The notes: generated by a model from the letters alone, not told the origin. A stretch of 64,000 nt of DNA from Anoxybacillus tengchongensis (GCF_014201585.1 NZ_JACHES010000010.1:47371-111370); one strand, 5' to 3'; counted from the first letter of the stretch, positions 9,874 through 21,462 are shown. Translations and numbers: made by a program.

Positions 9874-11151
9874 TTTCGCAAACGCACGGCGCGCTGCTTC
9901 AATTGTTTTTTCGATGTCTTCATCGGTATGTGCAGTTGATAAAAACATGCCTTCAAACTGCGATGGTGGCAAGAAGATGCCTTCATTCGCCATTTCTTGA
10001 TAATAACGAGCAAATAAGTCTAAATCGGACGTTTTTGCTGTTTCGTAGTTTGTGACACGCTCATTTGTAAAGAAGATGCCGATCATTGAGCCAGCTTGAT
10101 TAATTGTATGTGGAATGCCGTACGCTTTTGCCGCTTCGCTTAATCCTTCCGCTAACCGATTCACTTTTTTCTTGAACGTTTCATATGTTTCTGGCGTCAA
10201 TTGTCGCAACGTTTCATAACCAGCTGTCATCGCCATCGGATTCCCTGATAACGTACCCGCTTGATAAATCGGACCACTCGGCGCAATGTTCTCCATAATA
10301 TCAGCCCGACCACCGTACGCCCCAACCGGTAAACCGCCACCGATCACTTTTCCAAGACACGTTAAATCTGGTGTAACTCCGTAATATCCTTGTCCGCTAT
10401 AATAGTCGACACGGAACCCTGTCATCACTTCGTCAAAAATAAGAAGGGCACCGTATTCGTTCGTCACATCACGCAATCCTTGTAAGAAACCTGGTTCTGG
10501 CGGAACAACTCCCATGTTCCCCGCAACAGGCTCGACAATAACCGCCGCGATATCTTCTCCGAACTTTTCAAACGCATAACGCACGCTTTGTAAGTCGTTG
10601 TACGGTACAGTAATCGTATGTTGCGCAACCGTTTCCGGCACCCCTGGGCTATCTGGCAAACCGAGCGTCGCAACACCTGATCCTGCTTTAATTAAAAGCG
10701 AATCGCCATGGCCGTGATAACAGCCTTCAAACTTTACAATTTTATTCCGTCCTGTATAGCCGCGCGCTAAGCGAAGAGCGCTCATCGTCGCTTCTGTTCC
10801 CGAGCTAACCATACGAATGATTTCAACAGAAGGCATACGCTCCATGACAAGTTTAGCAAGTTCATTCTCGATTAACGTTGGCGCGCCAAAACTTGTTCCT
10901 GTTTCTGCTACTCGTTTTAGCGCCTCAACGACTTGATCATTTGCGTGACCTAAAATGAGCGGTCCCCACGATAAAACGTAATCAATGTATTCATTGCCGT
11001 CGATGTCGTAAATTTTCGAACCTTTTCCGCGCGCCATAAAAATTGGATCCATTTTCACCGCTTTAAACGCGCGCACCGGACTGTTTACACCGCCAGGCAT
11101 AAGCTTTACGGCTTCGGCATATGCCGCTTTTGAACGTTCATAGCTACGCAT
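9856..11151 (-). CDS. hemL: Glutamate-1-semialdehyde 2,1-aminomutase
   Basis: HemL (431 aa) converts glutamate-1-semialdehyde to 5-aminolevulinate, the second step of the C5 heme pathway, using PLP. Family motifs are clear: [11 protein letters not shown] near the N-terminus, [22 protein letters not shown], and the PLP lysine in [16 protein letters not shown]. The start at 11151 ([11 protein letters not shown]) follows AAAGGAGG. It overlaps the hemB stop by one base (TAATG), so the two are translationally coupled. It is the last gene of hemAXCDBL. Confidence 0.97.
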   Translation of the reverse strand: MRSYERSKAAYAEAVKLMPGGVNSPVRAFKAVKMDPIFMARGKGSKIYDIDGNEYIDYVLSWGPLILGHANDQVVEALKRVAETGTSFGAPTLIENELAKLVMERMPSVEIIRMVSSGTEATMSALRLARGYTGRNKIVKFEGCYHGHGDSLLIKAGSGVATLGLPDSPGVPETVAQHTITVPYNDLQSVRYAFEKFGEDIAAVIVEPVAGNMGVVPPEPGFLQGLRDVTNEYGALLIFDEVMTGFRVDYYSGQGYYGVTPDLTCLGKVIGGGLPVGAYGGRADIMENIAPSGPIYQAGTLSGNPMAMTAGYETLRQLTPETYETFKKKVNRLAEGLSEAAKAYGIPHTINQAGSMIGIFFTNERVTNYETAKTSDLDLFARYYQEMANEGIFLPPSQFEGMFLSTAHTDEDIEKTIEAARRAFAKMSDCL

Positions 11152-12125
11152 TATTTTTCCTCCTTTAACCAACGAGCAACGTCTTTTGCAAAATACGTTA
11201 AAATTAAATCCGTTCCTGCTCGTTTCATGCTCGTTAACATTTCCAGTACAACTGCTTTTTCATCAATCCAGCCGTTTTGAGCGGCCGCTTTCACCATCGC
11301 ATATTCCCCGCTTACGTTATAAGCGACAATCGGCAAATGGAAATGGTTTTTCAAATCGCGAATAATATCTAAATACGCTAACGCTGGTTTCACCATTAAA
11401 AAGTCGGCACCTTGATCCACATCCGCTTGCGCTTCACGAAACGCTTCTAGGCGATTAGCTGGATCCATTTGATACGTTTTTCGATCGCCAAACTGCGGTG
11501 CGCTATGGGCTGCATCTCGAAACGGTCCGTAAAATGCTGAGGCGTATTTCACCGCATAAGACATGATCGGCACATATGTGAATCCTTCTTCATCTAACGC
11601 TTGGCGAATGGCTGCGACAAATCCGTCCATCATATTAGACGGTGCGATAATGTCCGCTCCAGCTTTTGCTTGGCTTACTGCTGTTTTCGCTAATAATTCA
11701 AGCGTGTCGTCATTGACAATCGTTCCGTTCTCCACAACGCCACAATGGCCATGGCTCGTATAATGGCATAAACATGTATCCGCAATAACAACAAGTTCTG
11801 GAAATTCGTTCTTCATGGCACGAATGGCGCGTTGAACGATTCCGTGTTCACAATATGCTTGTGAAGCGATCTCGTTTTTTTCGTTTGGTACACCAAATAC
11901 AATAATGGAACGTACACCTAATTGAACAGCTTCGCGCACGTCTTCAAGAGCATAGTCAAGCGACTGCTGATACACACCGGGCATCGACGGCACTTCATTT
12001 TTTATTTTTTCTCCTTCGACGACAAAAATCGGATAAATCAAATCTTCTATATGCAAATGTGTTTCACGTACCATCGCTCGTAAATTAGCCGTTTGACGCA
12101 AACGACGATGACGGGCAAATTGCAT
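11151..12125 (-). CDS. hemB: Porphobilinogen synthase (5-aminolevulinate dehydratase)
   Basis: HemB (324 aa) condenses two 5-aminolevulinate molecules into porphobilinogen. The two Schiff-base lysines lie in [16 protein letters not shown] and [10 protein letters not shown]. The metal-site region [14 protein letters not shown] carries the cysteines of a zinc-type enzyme. It lies 2 bp after hemD. Confidence 0.97.
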   Translation of the reverse strand: MQFARHRRLRQTANLRAMVRETHLHIEDLIYPIFVVEGEKIKNEVPSMPGVYQQSLDYALEDVREAVQLGVRSIIVFGVPNEKNEIASQAYCEHGIVQRAIRAMKNEFPELVVIADTCLCHYTSHGHCGVVENGTIVNDDTLELLAKTAVSQAKAGADIIAPSNMMDGFVAAIRQALDEEGFTYVPIMSYAVKYASAFYGPFRDAAHSAPQFGDRKTYQMDPANRLEAFREAQADVDQGADFLMVKPALAYLDIIRDLKNHFHLPIVAYNVSGEYAMVKAAAQNGWIDEKAVVLEMLTSMKRAGTDLILTYFAKDVARWLKEEK

Positions 12126-12127
12126 AT

Positions 12128-12880
12128 TTACTCACCTCTTATCTTCAAATATTGATTAATCTCTTCAACCATTGCATCAATTGTATATGTATGTGGACAA
12201 ACGTGAACAGGAATGCCTAAATCAAGAGCTGTTTGTTTCGTGATTGGACCGATGCATGCGATCGTAACAAAAGACAAATTGATGTCTTCCCCTGCGATCG
12301 CGTGCGCAAAACTATGTACCGTCGATGAACTTGTAAACGTAACGACATCAATCATTCGTTGTTGAAGGAGCGCAATGAGTTGTGGCTTCGCTTCTTCATT
12401 CATCGTCGTTTCGTAGACGATCCAATCTGTCACGTCTGCCATGTTACTTAATTGCTCTCGCAACGTATCGCGCGCTAAGTTCCCTTTCACAAGCAACACG
12501 CGCGTGTCGGTAGAAAGCAAAGGTTGTAACGTTTCCGATAAGCTTTCGGCAACAAATTCGTTTGGAATCAGATCGACAACAACGTTTCGCTTTTGCAATG
12601 CTTTCGCTGTTTTTTCTCCTACCGCAGCCACTTTCGGCCACGCTGGTGGCTGCGCGTCTTTCACCGCCTCAAAAAAATATTTGACACCGTTTTGACTTGT
12701 AAATACGATCCAATCGAACGTATGCCATTCATGTAATAAGTTATGATCCGCTTGTTTCGCTCGTCCAATGCGAATCAACGGCAATTCAACTGGAATCGCA
12801 CCGTATCGTTCCAACGTTTGCGACAACGCTTTTGCTTGCGCTTTCTCACGCGTCACGAGCACCCGTTTCCCCCTGAGCAT
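12128..12880 (-). CDS. hemD: Uroporphyrinogen-III synthase
   Basis: HemD (250 aa) closes and inverts ring D of hydroxymethylbilane to give uroporphyrinogen III. The family is poorly conserved, but [44 protein letters not shown] and [12 protein letters not shown] are typical. The ATG at 12880 follows AAAGGAGATG, 3 bp after hemC. Operon position makes the call firm. Confidence 0.95.
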   Translation of the reverse strand: MLRGKRVLVTREKAQAKALSQTLERYGAIPVELPLIRIGRAKQADHNLLHEWHTFDWIVFTSQNGVKYFFEAVKDAQPPAWPKVAAVGEKTAKALQKRNVVVDLIPNEFVAESLSETLQPLLSTDTRVLLVKGNLARDTLREQLSNMADVTDWIVYETTMNEEAKPQLIALLQQRMIDVVTFTSSSTVHSFAHAIAGEDINLSFVTIACIGPITKQTALDLGIPVHVCPHTYTIDAMVEEINQYLKIRGE

Positions 12881-12883
12881 TTA

Positions 12884-13807
12884 CTACATCTCCTTTAACA
12901 CACGTGCAATCAGTTGTTTTGCACCACGTTCAATTAAACGTTGTGCCGCTTCAACCCCCACTTGTTCTGGCTCTGTTCCACGCACAATTTCTTTTAACAC
13001 GTCTGTTCCATCCGGCGTAGCAACGAGGGCTGTTAGTACCACTTCATCTCCATCAACATATGCATATCCAGCAACAGGTACTTGACAACCACCTTCAATG
13101 CGCTGTAAAAATGCCCGTTCGGCGCGCACAGCACGTTCCGTTTGTTCATTGGTTAACTTATTTAACCAATGCAATAATTCCTCATCACTTTCTCGACACT
13201 CAATCGCCAACGCCCCTTGTCCAACCGCTGGGACACATATGTCCGTTGGTAAATATTGAGTAACTACTTCTTTTGCCCAACCCATGCGATGTAACCCAGC
13301 AGCTGCTAATATAATAGCATCGTACGCATCTGTTTTTAACTTCGCTAAACGAGTATCAATATTGCCGCGAATCCATTGGATTTGTAAATCTGGACGAACG
13401 GCTAACAGCTGCGCGGAACGCCGTAAACTGCTCGTTCCAACAACCGCCCCGCTTGGCAGTTGCTCAAACGGAACATGACCTTTCGAAATGAGCACATCGC
13501 GATGATCTTCACGCTTTGGTACGCATCCGATCATTAATCCGTCTGGTAAAACAGCAGGCATATCTTTCATACTATGAACTGCAAAATCAATTTCGCCATC
13601 TAGCATCGCCTGTTCAATTTCTTTTACAAACAGTCCTTTGCCCCCTACTTTCGATAACGTCACATGTAAAATTTGATCGCCTTTTGTGACGATTTCTTTC
13701 ACTTCAAATTCAAACGGGGCACCGAGTTGTTTCAGTTGTTCAATGACCCAGTTTGTTTGGGTTAGCGCTAACTTGCTTCGACGCGAACCAACAATAATTT
13801 TTCTCAT
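12884..13807 (-). CDS. hemC: Hydroxymethylbilane synthase (porphobilinogen deaminase)
   Basis: HemC (307 aa) polymerises four porphobilinogen units. Motifs: [17 protein letters not shown] at the start, [37 protein letters not shown], and the cysteine of [13 protein letters not shown], which carries the dipyrromethane cofactor. I use the ATG at 13807 behind GGAGGAAAG rather than an upstream Met six codons earlier. Confidence 0.97.
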   Translation of the reverse strand: MRKIIVGSRRSKLALTQTNWVIEQLKQLGAPFEFEVKEIVTKGDQILHVTLSKVGGKGLFVKEIEQAMLDGEIDFAVHSMKDMPAVLPDGLMIGCVPKREDHRDVLISKGHVPFEQLPSGAVVGTSSLRRSAQLLAVRPDLQIQWIRGNIDTRLAKLKTDAYDAIILAAAGLHRMGWAKEVVTQYLPTDICVPAVGQGALAIECRESDEELLHWLNKLTNEQTERAVRAERAFLQRIEGGCQVPVAGYAYVDGDEVVLTALVATPDGTDVLKEIVRGTEPEQVGVEAAQRLIERGAKQLIARVLKEM

Positions 13808-13828
13808 CTTTCTTTCCTCCAACAATCG

Positions 13829-14644
13829 CTAAAAATGAAATTGCGATAACGTACCAAACAAAAAGAAATTAATTAGTAAAATTAGAAAAGAGCCAATGTT
13901 CCAAAATGCCATTTCTTTTCCTTGCATCCCTTGAACAGCTCGCTTATATAAATAAAAACTGTATGTTGCAAATACAGTAAACGAACCGAGTACTTTCGCA
14001 TCATATAAAACGAAATGATCTACTTTCATATATGCCCAAACAATGCCTAAAATTAAACTTAATAATAGTACCGGAACACCGACGCCGTTTAACACATAGG
14101 AAAGATCGTCAAACTTAGCTAAATCGCCAAGCCGCCATAATCGTTTTCCCCACTTTTTTTTCTTCAATAACTCATATTGAAGTAAATATAGAAGGGAAAA
14201 CATAAACGAAATCGAAAACGCTCCATACGATAAAATGGCCATCGTAATATGAATAAACAACAGTTCAGACATCAATTGCTCTGCAATGCCAACAGTGTAC
14301 GGTGTCGGTGCGAACGTATGCAATGAAAGAATAAAAAACGCTAATACGTTTGTGAAAAAGACGAGAAAATCAACGCGCAGCCATCCGTTAATCGCAAGCG
14401 ATAACGTAATAAGTAGCCACGCGTAAAACGACAGCCCCTCCGCAAGCGTTAAAACAGGAAATCTTCCTGTCTCCACCATTCTCGCAAAAAAGAAAAATGT
14501 TTGCATCCCCCAAACAATAGAAAGCAACCCGAAAGCAATGCGATTTGCCTTCCGGTTGTGATGAAGAAAATCGATAAAATAAAACAAAACGGACGATGCA
14601 TGTAAAAGAAGCGAGAGTTCGTACCATCTCGTCATGTCAAACAT
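13829..14644 (-). CDS. hemX: HemX, integral membrane protein of the heme operon (CcsA-like)
   Basis: This 271-residue protein has about eight hydrophobic segments and the cytochrome-c-assembly (CcsA/CcmC-like) layout, with GVGVPVLLLSLILGIVWAYM and a nearby His. It lies between hemA and hemC, as in B. subtilis, where HemX is known to lower the level of HemA. A control role on glutamyl-tRNA reductase is inferred from that homologue; a direct heme-handling role is possible from the fold. Confidence 0.93.
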   Translation of the reverse strand: MFDMTRWYELSLLLHASSVLFYFIDFLHHNRKANRIAFGLLSIVWGMQTFFFFARMVETGRFPVLTLAEGLSFYAWLLITLSLAINGWLRVDFLVFFTNVLAFFILSLHTFAPTPYTVGIAEQLMSELLFIHITMAILSYGAFSISFMFSLLYLLQYELLKKKKWGKRLWRLGDLAKFDDLSYVLNGVGVPVLLLSLILGIVWAYMKVDHFVLYDAKVLGSFTVFATYSFYLYKRAVQGMQGKEMAFWNIGSFLILLINFFLFGTLSQFHF

Positions 14645-14656
14645 ATTAGCTCTTCC

Positions 14657-15991
14657 TTACGATTGAAAAGATGGTTCTGCCGCTCGCTCGTGAACACAGC
14701 TTATCTCTTTTTGTTGCTGCTTCACTTGCTGTTCAATGTTGAAAATTTTCATAAACAACTGAAGCGCTTCTTCTGCATTGTCCTCTGCAGCCAATTCTTT
14801 TGCGCGCAAAATTGGATCGCGCAACAATTGGTTGACGATACTTTTCGTATGCTTGTTTAATACTTTTTTATCTCGTTCTGATAAATGTGGCAACTTTCGT
14901 TCTAAACTTTTCATCGTCTCTTCTTGAATGAGCATCGCCTTTTCACGCAAAGCTGCGATAATTGGTACGACACCAAGCATATGCAGCCATTGTTGAAACT
15001 CGTCCATTTCCTCAGCAATCATGCGCTCAATTTGCTCCGCTGCTTTTTTCCGTTCGGCTAAATTCGCTTCAACAATATCTTGTAAGTCGTCAATATCATA
15101 TAAAAAGATGCTATCTAGTTCAGCAAGCGCAGGATCTAAATCGCGCGGCACTGCAATATCAATCATAAAAAACGGACGTCCTTTGCGCATTTTTTCAATG
15201 ACTGCCATCGTTTCTTTTGTAATGACATATTGTTTTGCACCCGTCGAACTAATTAAAATGTCCGCCTCTAATAATGCGCATTGCAATTGTGATAACGGTT
15301 TAGCATCTCCGTTAAATCGTTCGGCAAGCTGCTTTGCTTTTTCAAATGTGCGATTCACCACCGTGACGCGTTTGACGCCGCTTCCGTACAAGTTTTGCAG
15401 CGCCAATTCCCCCATTTTTCCAGCGCCTAACACGAGCACGTGTTTATTTTTCAAATCGCCAAAAATTTTTTTCGCAAGTTCCACAGCTGCATAGCTGACA
15501 GATACCGCATTTGCACCGATTTCCGTTTCCGCATGCGCGCGTTTAGCAAGCGTAATCGCTTGTTTAAATAGCTGTTTAAACACCGTGCCTATTGTGTTTT
15601 CTTGTTGCGCTAAAAGAAAACTTGTGCGCACTTGCCCAAGAATTTGTGTTTCACCTAAAATCATAGAATCAAGCCCGCAAGCGACGCGGAATAAATGTTC
15701 AATCGCTTCACGCTCTTCATAGATGCGCAAATACGGAACGATTTGTTCTTTATCGAGCCCAAACCAATCCGCTAAAAATGTTTTTATATAATAACGCCCT
15801 GTGTTTAATTGATCGACAACCGCATAAATTTCCGTACGGTTACATGTCGATACGATGACGTTTTCTAACATGCTCTTTTGCTTTTGTAGCGCTTTCATCG
15901 CTTCAGCAAGTTCCGTTTGATTAAACGTCAATTTCTCACGAATTTCGACAGGGGCTGTACGATAGTTCACGCTGACAACAACGACATACAT
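14657..15991 (-). CDS. hemA: Glutamyl-tRNA reductase
   Basis: HemA (444 aa) reduces glutamyl-tRNA to glutamate-1-semialdehyde with NADPH, the committed step of heme synthesis. The nucleophilic cysteine is Cys50 in [11 protein letters not shown]. The NADPH fold shows in [14 protein letters not shown], and a helical dimerisation domain closes the protein. I chose the ATG at 15991 ([14 protein letters not shown]); GGGGTGATGGGA supplies its ribosome site, and the upstream Mets are too close. It is the first gene of the operon. Confidence 0.96.
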   Translation of the reverse strand: MYVVVVSVNYRTAPVEIREKLTFNQTELAEAMKALQKQKSMLENVIVSTCNRTEIYAVVDQLNTGRYYIKTFLADWFGLDKEQIVPYLRIYEEREAIEHLFRVACGLDSMILGETQILGQVRTSFLLAQQENTIGTVFKQLFKQAITLAKRAHAETEIGANAVSVSYAAVELAKKIFGDLKNKHVLVLGAGKMGELALQNLYGSGVKRVTVVNRTFEKAKQLAERFNGDAKPLSQLQCALLEADILISSTGAKQYVITKETMAVIEKMRKGRPFFMIDIAVPRDLDPALAELDSIFLYDIDDLQDIVEANLAERKKAAEQIERMIAEEMDEFQQWLHMLGVVPIIAALREKAMLIQEETMKSLERKLPHLSERDKKVLNKHTKSIVNQLLRDPILRAKELAAEDNAEEALQLFMKIFNIEQQVKQQQKEISCVHERAAEPSFQS

Positions 15992-16026
15992 TCCCATCAC
16001 CCCGAAGTTTAAAGTCATCTCATTTC

Positions 16027-16035
16027 ATTATAGCA
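16027..16035 (-). promoter_or_regulatory. Candidate promoter of the hem operon
   Basis: TGC-TATAAT (TATAAT at 16027-16032, minus strand) is an extended -10 about 36 bp before hemA. A second possibility is TTGTCA (16076-16081) with TATAAG (16054-16059), 16 bp apart. I could not recognise a PerR box with confidence. Confidence 0.45.
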
Positions 16036-16167
16036 CGTCTATGTTGTTTTTTCCTTATAAAGTGTGAATACAATTTGACAACTTTCGATCTTTCGTAAAC
16101 GGCGCTCATTTAGTAAACTAGTGAACAGATGCTGCTTCAAGTGTCGCACGGAATTGGGGGAATTTCA

Positions 16168-16641
16168 ATGAAAAAACGTGGTATTTTTTCCGGCATCATT
16201 TTAATTGGTTTTGGAACGTACTTTTTACTTGAACGCTTTTCACTTTTTCCATCTTTCCATACGTGGCCGACGTTGCTGTTCATCATCGGGGTCGCTTTTT
16301 TAGGTCAAGCGTATATCGGAAAAGATTATTCCGCCATTTTATCCGGTGTTGTGTTTACAGGGGTTGGCGTTCATTTTCATCTTTCTTCTCGTCTTTCATC
16401 GTGGCCAGATGATATAAGCATATTGACGTTAATTATAGCGCTTGGTTTATTTTTGCAATACGTAAAAACGAAACAAGCGTTACTTCCTACCATTTTACTT
16501 TTTGCTTTATCATTCATTTTTTTATTTTCTCATCCGTTACAACAAGCGGTAACATCCGTAACGTTTGATTCACTCATCCACATTTGGCCGTTGGCGTTCA
16601 TTTTACTTGGATTGTACTTATTGTTCGTGAAAAAAGGATAA
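16168..16641 (+). CDS. ysxD: YsxD-like polytopic membrane protein
   Basis: A 157-residue plus-strand protein between hemA and ysxC, the place of ysxD in B. subtilis. It has about six membrane segments and begins MKKRGIFSGIILIGFGTYFL, a start shared with LiaI/DUF5668-type proteins. The ATG at 16168 follows GGGGGAATTTCA. The frame is open 13 codons further upstream, but without a better ribosome site. Function is unknown. Confidence 0.8.
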   Translation: MKKRGIFSGIILIGFGTYFLLERFSLFPSFHTWPTLLFIIGVAFLGQAYIGKDYSAILSGVVFTGVGVHFHLSSRLSSWPDDISILTLIIALGLFLQYVKTKQALLPTILLFALSFIFLFSHPLQQAVTSVTFDSLIHIWPLAFILLGLYLLFVKKG

Positions 16642-16647
16642 TTATAC

Positions 16648-16679
16648 AAAAAATGTGGGCGATTTCACCCACATTTTTT
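16648..16679. terminator. Bidirectional terminator between ysxD and ysxC
   Basis: AAAAAATGTGGG and CCCACATTTTTT form a perfect stem with T tracts in both directions, between two convergent genes. Confidence 0.92.
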
Positions 16680-16681
16680 CT

Positions 16682-17263
16682 TTATACCCATTTTTGCAGT
16701 GCGCCCCATGCCTCATCTTTCCCTTGTCCTGTTTCTGCTGAAAAAATAATAAGTTCATCGTCTGGGATGAGACGCAATGTTTCTTTTGCTACTTTCGCAT
16801 GTTGTTGCCATTTCCCACGCGGAATTTTATCCGCTTTCGTCGCGATGACGAGCGTCGGAATGTTGTAATGCTTTAAAAACTCATACATCATCACATCATC
16901 TTTCGTTGGAGGATGACGCAAATCGACGATCAGCAACGCTGCTTTTAGTTGCTCTCGCGTTGTAAAATACGTTTCAATCATTTTTCCCCATGCTTCGCGC
17001 TCTGCTTTTGATACTTTCGCAAAGCCATATCCCGGTACATCAACGAAATAAAAAGCGTCATTAATGCGGTAAAAGTTTAATGTTTGTGTTTTCCCCGGTT
17101 TTGACGATGTACGGGCAAAGTTTTTGCGATTAATCATTTTGTTAATAAATGATGATTTGCCAACATTTGAGCGTCCAGCAAGCGCAAACTCTGGGAGCTG
17201 TCCTGCTGGGTATTGTTCTTGCTTCACAGCGCTAATGACCATTTCTACGTTTGTAATCTTCAT
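16682..17263 (-). CDS. ysxC: Ribosome-biogenesis GTPase YsxC/EngB
   Basis: A 193-residue TrmE-Era-type GTPase needed for late 50S subunit assembly. G1 is [11 protein letters not shown]3 DVPGYGFA, G4 TKADKI, and the G5 region is [10 protein letters not shown]. Its ATG overlaps the lonA stop by 4 bp (ATGA), so it is coupled to lonA. Confidence 0.96.
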   Translation of the reverse strand: MKITNVEMVISAVKQEQYPAGQLPEFALAGRSNVGKSSFINKMINRKNFARTSSKPGKTQTLNFYRINDAFYFVDVPGYGFAKVSKAEREAWGKMIETYFTTREQLKAALLIVDLRHPPTKDDVMMYEFLKHYNIPTLVIATKADKIPRGKWQQHAKVAKETLRLIPDDELIIFSAETGQGKDEAWGALQKWV

Positions 17264-19584
17264 TTTTTTCCACCTACCAAAGCATGTTCAAGTACATCAT
17301 CAATATGTGAAACGAGAACAAATTGCAATTGTTTTTTTACGATTTCAGGAATATCTTCTAAATCCTTTTCATTTTCTTTCGGCAAAATGACTTTTTTTAA
17401 CCCTGCGCGATGGGCGCTTAACACTTTTTCTTTCACCCCACCAATGGCGAGCACACGACCGCGCAACGTAATTTCTCCCGTCATGCCAACAAAACGGTTG
17501 ACCGGTTTCCCTGTCAATGCGGAAATCAGCGCAGTAGCCATAGTAATCCCTGCGGATGGACCATCTTTTGGTACAGCCCCTTCCGGCACGTGAATGTGAA
17601 TATCGAGTGTTTCATGAAATTCAGGATCAATCCCAAACTCTTTTGCTTTCGAGCGAATGTATGTAAACGCTGCTTGGGCAGATTCTTTCATCACATCGCC
17701 CAATTGACCTGTAAGTGTCAATTTCCCTTTTCCAGGAGCAATCGACACTTCAATGGCTAACGTATCACCACCTGCTGCTGTATACGCTAAACCTGTCGCT
17801 ACCCCAACTTGGTCTTCACTTTCTGCTTGACCGTAATGATATGTCGGCTTACCTAAAAATTCGCTGACGTTTTTTTCAGTGACAACGATGCGCTTTCGCC
17901 CTTCTGATACGATCGTTTTCGCTGCTTTGCGACAAATGGACGCCAATTGACGTTCTAAGTTACGCACACCTGCTTCACGCGTATAATAGCGAATAACTTG
18001 CATCATCGCCTCATCACGCATATGAAGCATTCGTTTTTGTAAACCGTGCGCTTCCATTTGTTTTGGCAATAAATGTTCTTTTGCGATATGCAACTTTTCC
18101 ATTTCCGTATAGCTTGGAATAGTGATAACTTCCATACGATCAAGTAGCGGCCGCGGAATAGTTGAAAGCGTGTTTGCTGTTGCAATAAACATGACCTTTG
18201 ATAAATCGTACGGTTCCTCAATATAATGATCGCTAAAAGAATGATTTTGCTCGGGGTCTAGCACTTCTAATAAGGCGGCAGACGGATCACCGCGGAAGTC
18301 GCTTGACATTTTATCAATTTCATCAAGTAAAAATACAGGGTTAATCGTTCCTGCTTTTTTCATTCCTTGAATAATACGACCTGGTAAAGCACCAACGTAT
18401 GTGCGACGATGACCGCGAATTTCTGATTCATCACGCACACCACCAAGCGATATACGAACAAAATTTCGATTTAACGTTTTTGCGATCGAACGAGCAAGGG
18501 ATGTTTTTCCAACCCCAGGTGGACCTACTAAACAAAGAATCGGTCCTCGCAACGAATGGGTTAATTGCTGAACAGCTAAATATTCCAACACGCGTTCTTT
18601 TACTGTTTCAAGACCGTAATGTTCTTCGTTTAAAATTTTTTCAGCGCGATGAATATCGTGAATATCTTCTGTTTGTTTTGTCCACGGCAATGCTAACAAC
18701 CAATCTAAATAGTTGCGAATGACTCCGCTTTCAGCAGAGGCAGCTGGCACTTTTTCATATCGTTCTAGTTCTTTGAATGCCGTTGCTTTCACATGTTCTG
18801 GCATGCCTGCTTGCTCAATTTTTTCACGCAACATATCAACTTCGCCAGTCTTGCCTTCTTTCTCGCCAAGCTCTTTTTGAATCGCCTTCATTTGTTCGCG
18901 TAAATAATATTCTTTTTGCGTTCGTTCCATCGATTGTTTGACGCGCTGGCTAATTCGTTTTTCTAAATGCAAAATTTCTTTTTCATTATGAAGAATTTGA
19001 ATGATTTGATGGACGCGTTCTTTCACATCGACCGCTTCAAGCAATCGTTGCTTTTCTTCAAGTTTTAACGGCAAATGAGACGCAATAATATCCGCCATTC
19101 GTCCCGCTTGCTGAATGTCCATGACAGATGTATAAATATCTGCAGATAATTTTTTCGACAGTTTGATGTACTGCTCAAAATATTCAAGCATCGTTCGGCG
19201 CAACGCTTCAAACTCCATATCCTCTTTTTCGTTATCCACAAACTGTTCCACTTGCACGACGTAACACGGTTCCTCGCTTACCCACTTCACTACTTTTCCA
19301 CGCGAGATCCCTTCAACGAGCACACGAAACGTTCCGTTCGGCAGCTTTAACAACTGCTTCACACGGGCAATGGTACCCATTTCATATACATCTTCAAGTT
19401 CTGGCTCATCAATTTGTACATCTTTTTGGGATGTTAACAATACGAGATTTTCTTCAACCATTGCTTTTTCTAACGCTTGTACGGATTTTTCCCGCCCAAC
19501 GTCTAGATGCAATACTGTCGTTGGAAACACAAGTAATCCTCTTAACGGCAAGAGTGGAATGACTTTATTTTTCTTTCTCGCCAC
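17260..19584 (-). CDS. lonA: ATP-dependent protease Lon (LonA)
   Basis: LonA (774 aa) degrades misfolded and regulatory proteins in the cytosol. The LAN substrate-binding domain is at the N-terminus ([14 protein letters not shown]). The AAA module has Walker [10 protein letters not shown] and Walker [11 protein letters not shown]. The C-terminal protease has the serine in [12 protein letters not shown] and the lysine in [14 protein letters not shown]. The start is GTG at 19584 behind GGAGGTG. It forms an operon with ysxC. Confidence 0.97.
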   Translation of the reverse strand: MARKKNKVIPLLPLRGLLVFPTTVLHLDVGREKSVQALEKAMVEENLVLLTSQKDVQIDEPELEDVYEMGTIARVKQLLKLPNGTFRVLVEGISRGKVVKWVSEEPCYVVQVEQFVDNEKEDMEFEALRRTMLEYFEQYIKLSKKLSADIYTSVMDIQQAGRMADIIASHLPLKLEEKQRLLEAVDVKERVHQIIQILHNEKEILHLEKRISQRVKQSMERTQKEYYLREQMKAIQKELGEKEGKTGEVDMLREKIEQAGMPEHVKATAFKELERYEKVPAASAESGVIRNYLDWLLALPWTKQTEDIHDIHRAEKILNEEHYGLETVKERVLEYLAVQQLTHSLRGPILCLVGPPGVGKTSLARSIAKTLNRNFVRISLGGVRDESEIRGHRRTYVGALPGRIIQGMKKAGTINPVFLLDEIDKMSSDFRGDPSAALLEVLDPEQNHSFSDHYIEEPYDLSKVMFIATANTLSTIPRPLLDRMEVITIPSYTEMEKLHIAKEHLLPKQMEAHGLQKRMLHMRDEAMMQVIRYYTREAGVRNLERQLASICRKAAKTIVSEGRKRIVVTEKNVSEFLGKPTYHYGQAESEDQVGVATGLAYTAAGGDTLAIEVSIAPGKGKLTLTGQLGDVMKESAQAAFTYIRSKAKEFGIDPEFHETLDIHIHVPEGAVPKDGPSAGITMATALISALTGKPVNRFVGMTGEITLRGRVLAIGGVKEKVLSAHRAGLKKVILPKENEKDLEDIPEIVKKQLQFVLVSHIDDVLEHALVGGKK

Positions 19585-19617
19585 AACCCCGCACCTCCAT
19601 CATACTTCTATTGCCCT

Positions 19618-19646
19618 ATTGTATAGTACATTATAGCGTTTGTAAA
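19618..19646 (-). promoter_or_regulatory. Sigma-A promoter of lonA
   Basis: TTTACA (19641-19646) and TACAAT (19618-19623) are 17 bp apart on the minus strand, about 35 bp before the lonA start. No CtsR or HrcA box was seen nearby. Confidence 0.6.
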
Positions 19647-19657
19647 ATCTTTCATCG

Positions 19658-19693
19658 TAAAAAATCGACTTCAACGCTCGGTTGAAGCCGATT
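19658..19693 (-). terminator. Terminator after lonB
   Basis: ATCGGCTTCAAC and GTTGAAGTCGAT pair and are followed by TTTTTTAC on the minus strand. Confidence 0.85.
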
Positions 19694-19697
19694 GCCT

Positions 19698-21356
19698 TTA
19701 CATGAGCTCTGTTTTCGGTAAATGATGACGCATCGGGATAGAACGAACGTGTTCGTGAAATAAAAAAGAAAGAACATCGCCAATGTGATCGACTGGAACG
19801 ATTTCAATGCCTGTCACTTGTCTTAAAATCGACTGCATATTTTCGCGCGGAATAATAACGGTTTTCGCTCCAGCTTGTTTTGCTGCTTTTACTTTTGGAA
19901 AAATGCCGCCAACAGGCTTCACGTTGCCATGTACACCAATTTCTCCTGTCATCGCTATGGTTGGATCAATCGGCAAATGATAAATGGCAGAGTAAATACC
20001 AATCGCCATCGCCACACCAGCAGAAGGGCCATCAATCGGGACACCACCTGGAAAGTTTACATGAATATCATATTGATCTGCAGGTACACCAAGTGTACGC
20101 AAAACGGTAATGACGTTTTCAATCGAGCCGCGCGCCATACTTTTTCGACGAATCGACTTACCTTGTCCGCCAATTTGCTCTTCTTCGACAATGCCGGTCA
20201 TATTGATCGACCCTTTTTCTTTTGTTGGCAATGCTACAACTTCAATTTCTAACAATGCTCCGCTATTTGGACCGTAAACCGCTAATCCGTTTACTAATCC
20301 AATTTTCGCTTCCTGCCCCACTTTTTTCTCGTAACGTGGCGATAATTGACTTGATTGAATGACCCATTCGATATCTTGACGTAAGATTTTAGAACGTTTC
20401 TCTGAAATGACAATGCCTGCTGCGATTTGCAACGTATTGACCGCTTCTCTTCCGTTGCGAGCATACATCGCGAGCTCGTGAACAGCTTGTTCTTCGATCG
20501 GGAGGTTTACTTTTTCCGCTGCTTTTTCTACAATTTTTGCAATTTCTTCTTGTTCTAGCTCCCTGAAAAAAACTTCCATACAGCGTGAACGAATTGCTGG
20601 CGGTATTTCGTTTGGCGTTCGCGTTGTTGCACCAACGAGCCGAAAATCAGCAGGCAATCCGTTTTGAAAAATGTCATGAATGTGGTTTGGAATGTTCGGA
20701 TTTTCCTCGCTATAATATGCGCTTTCAAAAAATACTTTTCGGTCTTCTAACACTTTTAACAACTTGTTCATTTGAATCGGATGCAGTTCACCAATTTCGT
20801 CAATAAATAATATGCCTCCGTGCGCGTTCGTCACCGCTCCTTGTTTCGGTTGCGGGATGCCGGCTTGTCCCATCGCACCCGCTCCTTGATAAATTGGATC
20901 GTGCACAGAACCGATCAATGGATCAGCAATACCACGCTCATCAAAGCGTGCTGTCGTTGCATCTAATTCAATAAAAACCGCATCTTTTCGAAATGGAGAT
21001 AACGGATTTTTTTTCGCTTCTTCTAATACGAGACGAGCAGCCGCTGTTTTTCCAACACCTGGTGGTCCATAAATAATGACATGTTGTGGATTCGGTCCAC
21101 ACAATGCCGCTTTTAATGCTTTTATGCCATCTTCTTGACCAACAATATCATCAAACGTTTTTGGACGCACTTTTTCAGCAAGCGGTTCCGTTAATGAAAT
21201 GGAACGCATTTTCCGAAGTTGTTCCATCTCTTTTCTCGCTTCTTTATCAATCGAAATTTTTTGCGTTCGTTGGCTTTTTAACAGGTTCAAAAAATATAGG
21301 CCGATAATAATGCCAAAAAACAACTGAATAAGTAGCGCAATGTTTGTCCAGTTCAT
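19698..21356 (-). CDS. lonB: Sporulation-associated Lon-like protease LonB
   Basis: LonB (552 aa, the same length as in B. subtilis) begins MNWTNIALLIQLFFGIIIGL, one membrane segment in place of the LonA N-domain. AAA motifs: [13 protein letters not shown] and GGILFIDEIGELHP. Protease serine: IDGPSAGVAMAIG; lysine: VGGIFPKVKAAKQAG. The family is membrane-bound and acts in the forespore. The ATG at 21356 has GGAGGAAC; the upstream open frame runs through the clpX terminator and is not coding. A sigma-F-type promoter precedes it. Confidence 0.95.
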   Translation of the reverse strand: MNWTNIALLIQLFFGIIIGLYFLNLLKSQRTQKISIDKEARKEMEQLRKMRSISLTEPLAEKVRPKTFDDIVGQEDGIKALKAALCGPNPQHVIIYGPPGVGKTAAARLVLEEAKKNPLSPFRKDAVFIELDATTARFDERGIADPLIGSVHDPIYQGAGAMGQAGIPQPKQGAVTNAHGGILFIDEIGELHPIQMNKLLKVLEDRKVFFESAYYSEENPNIPNHIHDIFQNGLPADFRLVGATTRTPNEIPPAIRSRCMEVFFRELEQEEIAKIVEKAAEKVNLPIEEQAVHELAMYARNGREAVNTLQIAAGIVISEKRSKILRQDIEWVIQSSQLSPRYEKKVGQEAKIGLVNGLAVYGPNSGALLEIEVVALPTKEKGSINMTGIVEEEQIGGQGKSIRRKSMARGSIENVITVLRTLGVPADQYDIHVNFPGGVPIDGPSAGVAMAIGIYSAIYHLPIDPTIAMTGEIGVHGNVKPVGGIFPKVKAAKQAGAKTVIIPRENMQSILRQVTGIEIVPVDHIGDVLSFLFHEHVRSIPMRHHLPKTELM

Positions 21357-21388
21357 GGCCGTTCCTCCTGCATATGTATTGTACGCAT

Positions 21389-21417
21389 AGTATCTCCGAG
21401 CAATGAAAGAAATAAAC
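21389..21417 (-). promoter_or_regulatory. Sigma-F-type promoter of lonB
   Basis: The -10 GGAGATACT (21389-21397) fits GGnrAnAnT exactly. GTTTA (21413-21417), 15 bp upstream, differs by one base from GyATA. Forespore sigma-F control of lonB is known in B. subtilis. Confidence 0.65.
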
Positions 21418-21455
21418 AAAAAAAGATCGACTTTCCGATTCGGAAAATCGACCTT
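21414..21455 (-). terminator. Terminator after clpX
   Basis: GGTCGATTTTCCGA and TCGGAAAGTCGATC form a stem followed by TTTTTTTG on the minus strand. The T tract overlaps the lonB -35 region. Confidence 0.9.
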
Positions 21456-21462
21456 TTTCCAT

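Noticed and set aside
15021..15494. 157-codon plus-strand open frame opposite hemA
   Set aside because: Antisense shadow of a conserved gene, Ser/Ala-rich, no ribosome site; the same applies to the other long frames opposite tig, clpX, sdhB and gerM.
16019..16130. PerR box in the hemA promoter region
   Set aside because: No convincing TTATAATNATTATAA-like match; only AT-rich promoter elements were found.
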